From Candidatus Falkowbacteria bacterium HGW-Falkowbacteria-2 (GTDB taxonomy: Bacteria; Patescibacteriota; Patescibacteriia; Patescibacteriales; UBA12465), in NCBI GenBank assembly GCA_002841655.1, contig PHAH01000018.1:1-11626 (forward strand): a DNA stretch of 11,626 nucleotides, read 5' to 3'. A model generated the notes under the pieces. The model worked only from the letters and a program-made list of their open reading frames with translations, did no database searches and was not told the DNA's origin. Made by a program: the position numbers and the translations under genes. Shown one piece after another: positions 1 to 6,154 of this stretch (positions within the stretch are counted from its first letter, which is position 1; each line of letters starts with the position of its first letter).

Positions 1-765
1 GCGGGATAAAGTAGTATTTGTGCCGGAAAATCTAGCCAACGTCGAAGCGGCGCCAGTATTTACATCTAATTTATGAATAGGAGCGGTCGTACCAACACCT
101 ACTGAACCTGCAACGTATGAAATGTTACTGCCTGATGTCGCCCATTGTGAGCTCACTTTGCCATTAAAGCTGGTCCAATCAGTGCTCGATAAGTAGCCAT
201 TCGCTGTGCTGCTTGCCTTGGTAATATTGATATTGTTAGCCGCTAGGACGAGTGGTGACGAGGCACTAGTTATCCGATTATCGATTGATGTATATAAATT
301 GCCAAGAGTGTCTGACATTACCAGGTTAGCCGTAGAACTGGCCAGGAAGCCGAATTTTGGCTGACCGTTGGCCGCTATGGTTAAAGTAGTAGTTCCATTG
401 TTGTTAAATTTTATGATATCGTTTCCGCCCCAAAGCATTCCGGTATTTGTATCGGAGTTAAAGGAATAAGACGGTGCAGTTGAAGTGCCGTTAGAGGCTC
501 TAACTTGGCCACCTACGACCATATCGCCCGATACCGTTCCACTGACCGCAATCGAACCGATAGTGGCGCTAGTGGCATCTAAACTGGTGAACCAGCCCTT
601 TTTAATTCGGTTAGTCGCACTGCCAAGCTCCCAGTTCGCTACAACCGGGCTAATCGCATTACTTACGATCTTCCAAATGTTCGGGGTACTCACTGCAGCA
701 GAAGCTAGGCTGCCAAAGCCCAGGACTGCGATTAAAATTATTACTATCAAAAATCTTTTTCTCAT
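1..765 (-). CDS. Secreted fibre/adhesin-like protein, 3' end beyond window
   Basis: The frame is open for 255 codons from an ATG at 765 to the window edge, so the C-terminus is missing. Residues 1-24 look like a classical signal peptide: MRKR, a hydrophobic run (FLIVIILIAVLGFG) and an ASA|A cleavage site at about residue 23. The rest is rich in Ser, Thr, Gly and Asn and consists of short beta-type repeats. It includes GYLSSTDWTSFNGK and SVGVGTTAPIHKLDV, motifs that recur in tail-fibre and surface proteins of uncultured bacteria and their phages. Proteins with the second motif often end in an intramolecular chaperone (peptidase S74 type), which would lie outside the window. The gene starts 4 nt after the upstream virion-like gene, so it belongs to the same operon. 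A signal peptide is unusual for a virion fibre; alternatives are a host-surface adhesin or a phage moron. The fibre-like nature is fairly secure; the function is not. Confidence 0.75.
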   Translation of the reverse strand, partial: MRKRFLIVIILIAVLGFGSLASAAVSTPNIWKIVSNAISPVVANWELGSATNRIKKGWFTSLDATSATIGSIAVSGTVSGDMVVGGQVRASNGTSTAPSYSFNSDTNTGMLWGGNDIIKFNNNGTTTLTIAANGQPKFGFLASSTANLVMSDTLGNLYTSIDNRITSASSPLVLAANNINITKASSTANGYLSSTDWTSFNGKVSSQWATSGSNISYVAGSVGVGTTAPIHKLDVNTGAASTLARFSGTNTTLSR

Positions 766-769
766 ATGC

Positions 770-1576
770 TTAACTTAGAGCTACAAAGCTGACGGAATCT
801 CCGCTGCTTTCAGCATCTATGAATATGCTCGCTAAATTATTAAGTTCTAATTCGTAAGTGGATCCTTGTGACAACGGTATGCCGATTCCATCAGCTGCTG
901 AAACTTCACTATCGCCAATCCATATCATCCCGGCGTTAGCAAAGGCGGATGTGATAGTTACTTTCTTGGTCTTGCTCGTTGCTACTCCCAAAGCGACAGG
1001 AGTGCCAGCAGTTTCAACCGCTACCTTTCCGGATTTAATCTGTGTTGGTATCTGTGAGCTGCTGCCTCCACCGATTCCGCCAAAGACTTGGAAGTCTTGT
1101 CGGCCGATTGGTGCACCTTTCTCGTCAACGTGCACAACATAAAGCGGAGTCTTTTTATTATTCTGCTTGATGCTAATTCCGCCCTCCCATAAACCACGAA
1201 AGACTTCGCCGATTGATTCGGCCGCCTTAGTGATCAACTTAGAAAAGAACGGACTATTATCTTTCGCTTCTTTATGATTTATGATTTCAACTTTCTGGAT
1301 CTCTTTTTGTTCCGGGAAGTTTTTAACTATGATGCTGTCCGGGATTTTAATCTCCGGGAATTCAGGAAACTTTATATCTCCCAAATTTTTCACACTGACT
1401 GAATCAGGACTCTTCTCGAAGTTACTCATGTGAACTTCAGACGGCATGTCAGTAACGAATTGGATCCTGGGAGTTTTTTTTAATTCGGCTAAAACCTCCT
1501 CAGTCTTTTTCGTGAGAAGTTCAATCTGTTTGTTAGCCACCAAGGCTTTTATTTTTTCAATCTCATTCTTATTCAT
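770..1576 (-). CDS. Modular beta-rich phage virion-like protein (head fibre/decoration type?)
   Basis: This 268-residue protein of unknown exact function has three visible parts. Residues 3-35 are a charged helix likely to form a coiled coil. Residues 58-103 carry short repeats of the type SVSVKNLGDIKFPEFPEIKI and SIIVKNFPEQ, which look like alternating beta strands. Residues 180-268 form a compact beta domain (AGTPVALGVATSKTKKVTI, IWIGDSEVSAADGIGIPL, IFIDAESSGDSVSF). I recognise this last type from phage structural proteins, where it sits at the C-terminus as a probable exposed domain. A Gly/Ser linker (about 167-174) separates it from the rest. There is no signal peptide. The ATG start lies 2 nt after the portal stop and has the only clear Shine-Dalgarno in the window. 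Position after the portal supports a virion or head-associated role, but this is inference; it could also be an attachment fibre. Confidence 0.7.
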   Translation of the reverse strand: MNKNEIEKIKALVANKQIELLTKKTEEVLAELKKTPRIQFVTDMPSEVHMSNFEKSPDSVSVKNLGDIKFPEFPEIKIPDSIIVKNFPEQKEIQKVEIINHKEAKDNSPFFSKLITKAAESIGEVFRGLWEGGISIKQNNKKTPLYVVHVDEKGAPIGRQDFQVFGGIGGGSSSQIPTQIKSGKVAVETAGTPVALGVATSKTKKVTITSAFANAGMIWIGDSEVSAADGIGIPLSQGSTYELELNNLASIFIDAESSGDSVSFVALS

Positions 1577-1578
1577 AA

Positions 1579-3018
1579 TTAAGCCTCTTTAAAAAGTTCC
1601 TCTATAAAATCTTTAGCCTGAATATCAAATTTCTTTTCTGCCTTTCCCGGATTACGATTTACTCGGTTAGCCATTCGGTTAATGCGATCTATTTCTTTCG
1701 TTGCCTGGTCTTCACTTAAAATGTTTGGCGTTCCATCTGGATTCGTATCGATGCCAATATCATCAAGCGGCTTTACTCCCATACCATTCCAAATCAAAGG
1801 CTTATCTACAAACTCGCCGTAAGTCTTAGGGTCAAAGGTATTAGCACCGCGCTTTTCTCTTGCTTCGTTAATAGTGATAATGCCATGCTCAACATCAGCT
1901 CGGCTCGATGCTTCATTCCATTGCTGATCATCAAAGGTCTTAGTATTGAATTCTATTTTGATTCCATCAATACCCAAAACAGGCAAGATTTCATTGTTAA
2001 TGAATTCCGCCAATAAATCTTGAAGTGGTGAGATAGTTCCCTCCCAGAATTTCTGTGTTTGGTTTTCTCCGTTCGAATAATTAACGCCGTCAGTGTAGTT
2101 CAATATAGCTTTGGGTACACCAAAAGCCGCACAGACTTTTTCAGTCGTGAATTTGCGGAGTAAATTGAACTCCATGTCCTTGGGAGAGATTTGTAGCGAT
2201 TTAATTTCTTTAACGCCAGCAACCGCAATAGACTTATTACGGTTCTCAGGACCGGATAATTGGCGCTGAATATCTTCGATTACTTTATTCTGCTGCTCAT
2301 CAGATAATCCCTCTTCGAGGATGTACTGAGCGCCAGGAGTGGCATCGTTCGAGAAGAACGCATAGTTTGAAATCATGGCCGATAAGTCGGTACGGGTTTC
2401 CCAGATAATCGGCTCAAGAGGCGACAAGCCAAACACTGGGCTGTTTGGGTCATCGTGTTGTTTAAAATTAAGAATCTCGCCTGGCTCGTAAGTCTGCGAA
2501 ACTCCTTTGACGCGTTGGATCCATTTAAAAACTGTTCCATACTGATCAGTTACGGCCGAGAGAGTTCTCGAGTCGATAACATCAAAGCCCAACACGCGAC
2601 TGTTGGTATTGCTGGAACGTAAAATCAGCAAGAATGCACTTCCGCTGATTTGCTGAAATTGAATTATTTTATTTTTCAAAGCTCTGAATGTATGCCCAAA
2701 GTTTAAGGCAGCTTCAGCGAGTTTAATTTGATTGATGTCCGGTTCCTTGTTTGAATCTTTCTTATTCACCCAGAGGTAGCCTTGGGAGCCGGTATTTTCT
2801 TTGAGTTCTCTGACACAAGCAAACACATCGCCATGATTGCGAAATACGGTGAACAAGGAGTCCGGAGACAACTTTATTCCCATCAAAGAAACGCCCCCAA
2901 GAGGTTGGCGAATTTCGCCGTATAGTCCTTGGGAGAAAGAGCTGCCGCTATTGAGTATTTCAAAAGCTTTGGCTGCGTTGTTGATTCCTTGAAACCACTT
3001 TCGCAAATTAAAATGCAT
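1579..3018 (-). CDS. Phage portal protein
   Basis: A portal protein forms the dodecameric ring at the capsid vertex through which DNA enters and leaves and to which the terminase docks. The 479-residue length is usual for HK97-type portals (Phage_portal family). Family features seen are: an N-terminal region with VFACVRELKENTGSQGYLW (about 65-83), the conserved PGEILNFKQ...NSPVFGLSPLEP segment (179-203), and the stretch with EKVCAAFGVPKAILN (293-307). Next come NYSNGENQTQKFWEGTISPL (313-332), the crown/clip-like helices, and the C-terminal INEAREKRG motif (383-391). It starts at an ATG 14 nt after the large terminase stop, which is the expected terL-portal order. No Shine-Dalgarno is seen. 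The tail after residue 430 is charged and less conserved. I see no sign of truncation, and no fused protease domain. Confidence 0.93.
   Translation of the reverse strand: MHFNLRKWFQGINNAAKAFEILNSGSSFSQGLYGEIRQPLGGVSLMGIKLSPDSLFTVFRNHGDVFACVRELKENTGSQGYLWVNKKDSNKEPDINQIKLAEAALNFGHTFRALKNKIIQFQQISGSAFLLILRSSNTNSRVLGFDVIDSRTLSAVTDQYGTVFKWIQRVKGVSQTYEPGEILNFKQHDDPNSPVFGLSPLEPIIWETRTDLSAMISNYAFFSNDATPGAQYILEEGLSDEQQNKVIEDIQRQLSGPENRNKSIAVAGVKEIKSLQISPKDMEFNLLRKFTTEKVCAAFGVPKAILNYTDGVNYSNGENQTQKFWEGTISPLQDLLAEFINNEILPVLGIDGIKIEFNTKTFDDQQWNEASSRADVEHGIITINEAREKRGANTFDPKTYGEFVDKPLIWNGMGVKPLDDIGIDTNPDGTPNILSEDQATKEIDRINRMANRVNRNPGKAEKKFDIQAKDFIEELFKEA
1584..1588 (-). promoter_or_regulatory. Shine-Dalgarno-like AGAGG for the 268-residue virion protein
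   Basis: On the minus strand AGAGG is followed by a 7-nt spacer and the ATG at 1576. It lies inside the last codons of the portal gene (Lys-Glu-Ala-stop), so it may be coincidental. It is the only start in the window with a well-placed match to the anti-SD sequence. Confidence 0.4.
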
Positions 3019-3032
3019 TGAAGTTTACGTTA

Positions 3033-4616
3033 CTAGTTAAGCCTTTGGACATCAAAAGAAGTCCTTGGCATCCTAGCGACCTTCAATGCAATCGCGAATG
3101 CTATAATTGTGTCATCATGTTTACCTTGTTTTGCTTCCCGTCTGCCGGTGTCGTCAGAAACAAAAGTTAACATTTCTGATTTCAGTATAGCACTATTAAT
3201 TTTGACCGACAAGTCAGCAACGAGCTGCTCGAATTCATCAAGTATTAAATCACGTGTTGCGCTGTTAGTTTCCCACCCTAATTTTCGTGTCTGCTTTTTA
3301 GTTTTCTCGTCTAAAACAAGGCGGATAAATATATTTCCGTAAATATCTTTTAACCTATCAAGGACCAGGTGACCATGGTTATTTCTCTCCACTGCAGCCA
3401 GTGCATTGTTGTAGTAGCGGCATAAGTTATCCACAACTATCGCAAATTGTGCTGGCTTAATTTTATCACTTTTAAATTCTGCGACTTGCTCGAGAGTAAC
3501 CGCATCAATAATTTCCGCTACACTGCTATCACCTCCCACGCCCTCGGATGGATCACCTCCCAAAACATAGCGGCGGCCAGGCTTAGGCAAAACATAAATA
3601 TCAGCCTGAAAGGTTTCATGCGTAAGCTTGAATGTGCCATCTTCTCTTCGCTCTCTCGTTTCAACTTTAATCGGACGACTCATAATTGGCTTAGCTGGTG
3701 CAATCTTCTGCATCGCTTCAGGATCAAAGACCATTCCGGCGGAAGTTAAGAAACTCTCCTCGGCCACAGTCGGGTGCTCCTGGTCCATTTTCTTTCTCTG
3801 CTTTGATTTAGTCTTATCCCACCAACACATCTGTCCTGGGCTTATTTTAACGCCATGGCGTGCTTTAATTAAGGCCGCCTTAAGCAACACTTCAGGACTG
3901 GGAGTATAGTCTGGGAGAGGAGTAATAAAATTATCAGCCTTTTGCCACCACCCAAAGAAAAACGGAAAGTAAGGACCGCTATCTGTTTCGCATTCTGAAT
4001 ATGTTTCTTGAAACCAATCGCCCACACCGTTGGCTGTTGATTCAATCGTAGTGTTAGATCTACCATTTTCCGGCACAGCACCGAGAGTGGCCGTCATACG
4101 CTTCTCAGCATCCTTGATGTGAGCTGCTTCAGACACGTGAAGATTATTAATCGTATCACCTCGATTCTCTAGGCCGACATAAATCGTGGAATTAATGCCG
4201 TCAAACGATAGCTCATTTTTGTTATCATATTTCGCTGTCGGTTTTGGCCAGGTGTATCCGGATTCAAGCTTAACTGCTCTCGGGCATTCGTTGTAAGCTA
4301 ACTTAACTATTTTAAAAAGCTTCTGCACATCATCCCTGGTGTGAGCCATGATAAACGATGTCGTGTGCGGAGTCCAAAGAGTATCGTCTAGATAATATAA
4401 AAGCCAAAAAGTCGATACGCCTTGTTTTCTAGACTTATCGATTATGATACTAAGGCCGCGGTGTTTTCTGTCTTCAGCATATTCCCATAAAGCCTCCTGG
4501 ACTTCGTTAAATCTGAAATTAACCAACTTAGAATCTTCAGACTTAATCTTGTAAAGATGCTCTATTCTCCAACGCTTATTCAGTATCGTATTTAGATCTC
4601 TTTGGGTGACCTGCAT
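3033..4616 (-). CDS. terL: Terminase large subunit (packaging ATPase/nuclease)
   Basis: TerL drives ATP-dependent packaging of phage DNA into the prohead and cuts the concatemer. At 527 residues it is full length. In the ATPase half, residues 61-69 (KSRKQGVST) are the divergent Walker A typical of terminases. Residues 156-163 (INNLHVSE) are the Walker B strand, with catalytic Glu163. Residues 189-197 (TTIESTANG) are the coupling motif III. In the C-terminal RNase H-like nuclease half, VLGGDPSEG gives Asp355, AAVERNNHG gives Glu410, and GKHDDTIIA gives Asp501/Asp502, so the acidic metal-binding triad looks intact. The ATG at 4616 follows an A/T-only leader made of an 11-bp tandem repeat. The gene lies between small genes downstream of terS and the portal gene. 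I see no intein or truncation. Family assignment is firm; the packaging mode (cos or headful) cannot be read from it. Confidence 0.96.
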   Translation of the reverse strand: MQVTQRDLNTILNKRWRIEHLYKIKSEDSKLVNFRFNEVQEALWEYAEDRKHRGLSIIIDKSRKQGVSTFWLLYYLDDTLWTPHTTSFIMAHTRDDVQKLFKIVKLAYNECPRAVKLESGYTWPKPTAKYDNKNELSFDGINSTIYVGLENRGDTINNLHVSEAAHIKDAEKRMTATLGAVPENGRSNTTIESTANGVGDWFQETYSECETDSGPYFPFFFGWWQKADNFITPLPDYTPSPEVLLKAALIKARHGVKISPGQMCWWDKTKSKQRKKMDQEHPTVAEESFLTSAGMVFDPEAMQKIAPAKPIMSRPIKVETRERREDGTFKLTHETFQADIYVLPKPGRRYVLGGDPSEGVGGDSSVAEIIDAVTLEQVAEFKSDKIKPAQFAIVVDNLCRYYNNALAAVERNNHGHLVLDRLKDIYGNIFIRLVLDEKTKKQTRKLGWETNSATRDLILDEFEQLVADLSVKINSAILKSEMLTFVSDDTGRREAKQGKHDDTIIAFAIALKVARMPRTSFDVQRLN

Positions 4617-4618
4617 TT

Positions 4619-4640
4619 ATTTTCTATTTATTTTCTATTT
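4619..4640. repeat. Perfect 2 x 11-bp tandem repeat at the terL leader
   Basis: ATTTTCTATTT occurs twice head to tail (4619-4629 and 4630-4640). It covers the last codons and stop of the small gene ending at 4624 and the A/T-rich leader just upstream of the terL ATG. It may be replication slippage. Any role in terL translation is speculative. Confidence 0.8.
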
Positions 4641-4857
4641 TATAATTTCGCTGCAGATACATCAGGTCTTCAATTACGCTATCCGGAATCTCTTGGCCAG
4701 TCTGCTTGTTTAAACTTAGGACTGTGGCCAGAGTTCCAAAATAGTCCTGGCTCTTAACATGAAACTCTAAATTCTTCAGCGCGTTTCTTTTGCTGCACGT
4801 CATTGCGTGTCCGTTGCTTTCTTCGAAGCTGCATTCTCGACAGATTTTTCCTGGCAT
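4624..4857 (-). CDS. Small possible zinc-finger protein, function unknown
   Basis: This is a 77-residue protein beginning MPGKICRECSFEESNGHAMT. Cys6, Cys9, His17 and Cys21 could bind one zinc ion. The remainder is mixed helix with no recognised domain and ends in a charged tail (NYKIENK). The frame is open further to a TTG at 4881, which would overlap the upstream gene. I prefer the ATG at 4857 because it lies 5 nt after that gene's stop, the spacing seen at most junctions here, and because the cysteine motif then sits at the very N-terminus, as is usual. The gene lies between terS and terL, so it may be a packaging accessory, but nothing in the sequence proves that. I do not recognise the family. 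Confidence 0.65.
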   Translation of the reverse strand: MPGKICRECSFEESNGHAMTCSKRNALKNLEFHVKSQDYFGTLATVLSLNKQTGQEIPDSVIEDLMYLQRNYKIENK

Positions 4858-4862
4858 ATTTT

Positions 4863-5087
4863 TTAAATTAAAATGGTGCAATCAAATTCTTCAATGAATA
4901 AAATTTCACCATTAAAATCTTGTTTAATTCTCTCTTTATATTTTTCTTGAAAAACAGCAGCAACATCCTCGCATTCAATCGGTACCTCAATAACATACTT
5001 AACCCCGAAAGCTGGATATTTTTTGTCACCATCGTTGCCCCATTCCGGGAACCTGCAAGTTACTAAAACTTTAACCATGTTGTTCAT
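4863..5087 (-). CDS. Small hypothetical phage protein
   Basis: This is a 74-residue acidic protein that I do not recognise. A beta-strand start (MVKVLVTCRFPEW) is followed by a Gly/Asp/Lys loop, a second strand (KYVIEVPIE), a helix (AAVFQEKYKERIK) and a final strand (EILFIEEFDCTILI). This suggests a small alpha/beta fold. There is no signal peptide or membrane segment. The start is the ATG at 5087, 8 nt after the upstream stop and preceded by A/T-rich sequence; a second ATG at 5078 is equally possible and would remove three residues. Position within the tight terS-terL run and the absence of internal stops support its being real. Confidence 0.6.
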   Translation of the reverse strand: MNNMVKVLVTCRFPEWGNDGDKKYPAFGVKYVIEVPIECEDVAAVFQEKYKERIKQDFNGEILFIEEFDCTILI

Positions 5088-5095
5088 AAAATTTA

Positions 5096-5416
5096 TTATT
5101 TAATTTTTGGATAAATTGAAAAATCTATATAAGCGTGAGCTAGCGGCCCATCCATGAATTTAAAAAAAATAACGTAACATTTTCTACCGTGAGGCTTTTT
5201 GCTTAATGATGTTTGATAATAAGCATCTAATTTTTTAGCTACTCTTTTCACTAGAGTTAATGCACCTACGCAGTTATCAACCCAAGGAGCGCCAATGATA
5301 TCAAGGTCACGAGTTAAGGAACCATGAATACCAATCGCATACCCTGATTTTCTAGCAACCTCTCTGATGCCTGGAATAAGCGACAAGTAAAAATTTTTAA
5401 GTTCCTCTTTCTCCAT
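5096..5416 (-). CDS. Phage nucleotidyltransferase-fold-like protein
   Basis: This 106-residue protein has the pattern GIHGSLTRDLDIIGAPW (residues 29-45), a later KPHGR (74-78), and a C-terminal strand AYIDFSIYP (96-103). I recognise this as a small family common in phages of many hosts, whose members share HGS-x3-D-x-D, a Pro-Trp, and a final Asp strand. The Gly32-Ser33, Asp37/Asp39 and Asp98 arrangement recalls the minimal nucleotidyltransferase (MNT) fold. However, the spacing between GS and DxD is shorter than in classical enzymes, so activity is not assured. The substrate is unknown. It starts with ATG 5 nt after the terS stop. Roles in nucleotide or RNA modification, or in anti-host action, are possible. 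The family resemblance is good; the biochemical role is inference. Confidence 0.7.
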   Translation of the reverse strand: MEKEELKNFYLSLIPGIREVARKSGYAIGIHGSLTRDLDIIGAPWVDNCVGALTLVKRVAKKLDAYYQTSLSKKPHGRKCYVIFFKFMDGPLAHAYIDFSIYPKIK

Positions 5417-5421
5417 ATCGT

Positions 5422-5949
5422 TTACTTTTTCTTTTTAATTTCTTTTTTATTTTCCTTGATCACATTTACATCACCACGATCTAAAGCTTCAAGGTCATCG
5501 ATTGTCAGCGGCGCTTCGATTTGTGCCTCTACTTTCATGTCAGCGAATTCAGCCTTGCGCTTCCGGATAAGATACTGCCAGGAGTCACCAACGCTCTTAC
5601 TCTTCAGAGCCAGGGCGATGTTGCTTCTAGCCTGTAAAATAGGCACTTCTTTCAACTCCTCTTTTTCCTCCAAAAAATCAGTATTTTTCTTGCAGTAATT
5701 ATAAAGCGTAGATTCAGATACGTTGGCGTAAATACAGGCCTCCCGGTCAGGTGCACCGATAGAAAAAGCCTCACGTAATTTTTGGAGTACCTGCTTGGTC
5801 ATTACGCTTGGTCTTCCGCGGCCATCTCGCTTGATATAACTAGCGTGTCCTGGCTCGAATTCATCGAACGGCTCGCTAAGTAAATCAAGAAATTCTTTTC
5901 GCTTTTTTTTGTTCTCTGCGGTCTTATCCGCTTTTTTAGTTCGTGCCAT
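5422..5949 (-). CDS. terS: Terminase small subunit (HTH DNA-binding)
   Basis: TerS recognises the packaging site and regulates TerL. The 175-residue protein has a Lys-rich N-terminal tail (1-20). A GRGRPS lead-in (43-48) precedes a homeodomain-like helix-turn-helix at about 50-88, whose turn and recognition helix read ACIYANVSESTLYNYCKKN. A helical oligomerisation region follows (LEEKEELKEVPILQARSNIA). Then comes the segment NIALALKSKSVGDSWQYLIRKRKAEFADM (about 110-138), which I associate with terS proteins of the phBC6A51-like group. A Lys-rich C-terminus (KENKKEIKKKK) is typical of the TerL-contacting tail. It is the first gene after the 205-nt non-coding gap, which carries direct and inverted repeats and may be its binding site. 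The ATG at 5949 follows an A/T-rich leader without a Shine-Dalgarno. Confidence 0.85.
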   Translation of the reverse strand: MARTKKADKTAENKKKRKEFLDLLSEPFDEFEPGHASYIKRDGRGRPSVMTKQVLQKLREAFSIGAPDREACIYANVSESTLYNYCKKNTDFLEEKEELKEVPILQARSNIALALKSKSVGDSWQYLIRKRKAEFADMKVEAQIEAPLTIDDLEALDRGDVNVIKENKKEIKKKK

Positions 5950-6007
5950 ATATTTTACAATATTGATGATGAATAAAAGATAAAGAAAAAATAAACATTT
6001 TTTAAAG

Positions 6008-6032
6008 TGATACCAAATGATACCAAATGATA
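6008..6032. repeat. Tandem TGATACCAAA repeat, 2.5 copies
   Basis: TGATACCAAA occurs at 6008-6017 and 6018-6027, and a third partial copy (TGATA) runs to 6032. It lies in the gap upstream of terS, 2 nt from the left arm of the inverted repeat and about 60 nt from the terS start. It could be an iteron-like binding site for TerS or for a regulator. Confidence 0.85.
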
Positions 6033-6034
6033 AG

Positions 6035-6150
6035 TTATTCCCCTCTTGGGAAGCCTGATTGTATTATGCGATTACCAATCAGTGGCTTTTAACCTAACCA
6101 GACACGGGAAGTGTCCGCCGCAATACCACAACTTCCCAGCAGGGGAATAA
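6035..6150 (-). other. Inverted-repeat-bounded structured element (candidate packaging site or ncRNA)
   Basis: The left arm 6035-6053 and right arm 6132-6150 pair as 10 bp, a 2x2 internal loop, then 7 bp (17 of 19 positions). Inside are two hairpins. CTGATTG 6055-6061 pairs with CAATCAG 6076-6082 around a 14-nt loop. GACAC 6101-6105 pairs with GTGTC 6111-6115; read as minus-strand RNA this second stem extends to 7 bp with one G-U pair. A TGCG in the first loop (6067-6070) could pair with CGCA at 6119-6122, forming a short pseudoknot. The result is a compact three-stem junction. It begins 4 nt after the methyltransferase stop and has no coding potential. There is no U-run after it, so it is not a standard terminator. 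The G-U pair weakly favours a minus-strand RNA. The place next to terS equally suits a cos/pac site. The strand is therefore tentative. Confidence 0.6.
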
Positions 6151-6154
6151 ATTT

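Noticed and set aside
6035..6150. Hammerhead ribozyme or tRNA-like RNA in the terS-proximal element.
   Set aside because: The CUGANGA and GAAA core of a hammerhead is absent, and there is no T-loop or D-loop consensus or CCA-bearing acceptor stem.
6035..6150. Rho-independent terminator after the methyltransferase gene.
   Set aside because: The stems are long and branched, and no U-run follows on either strand.
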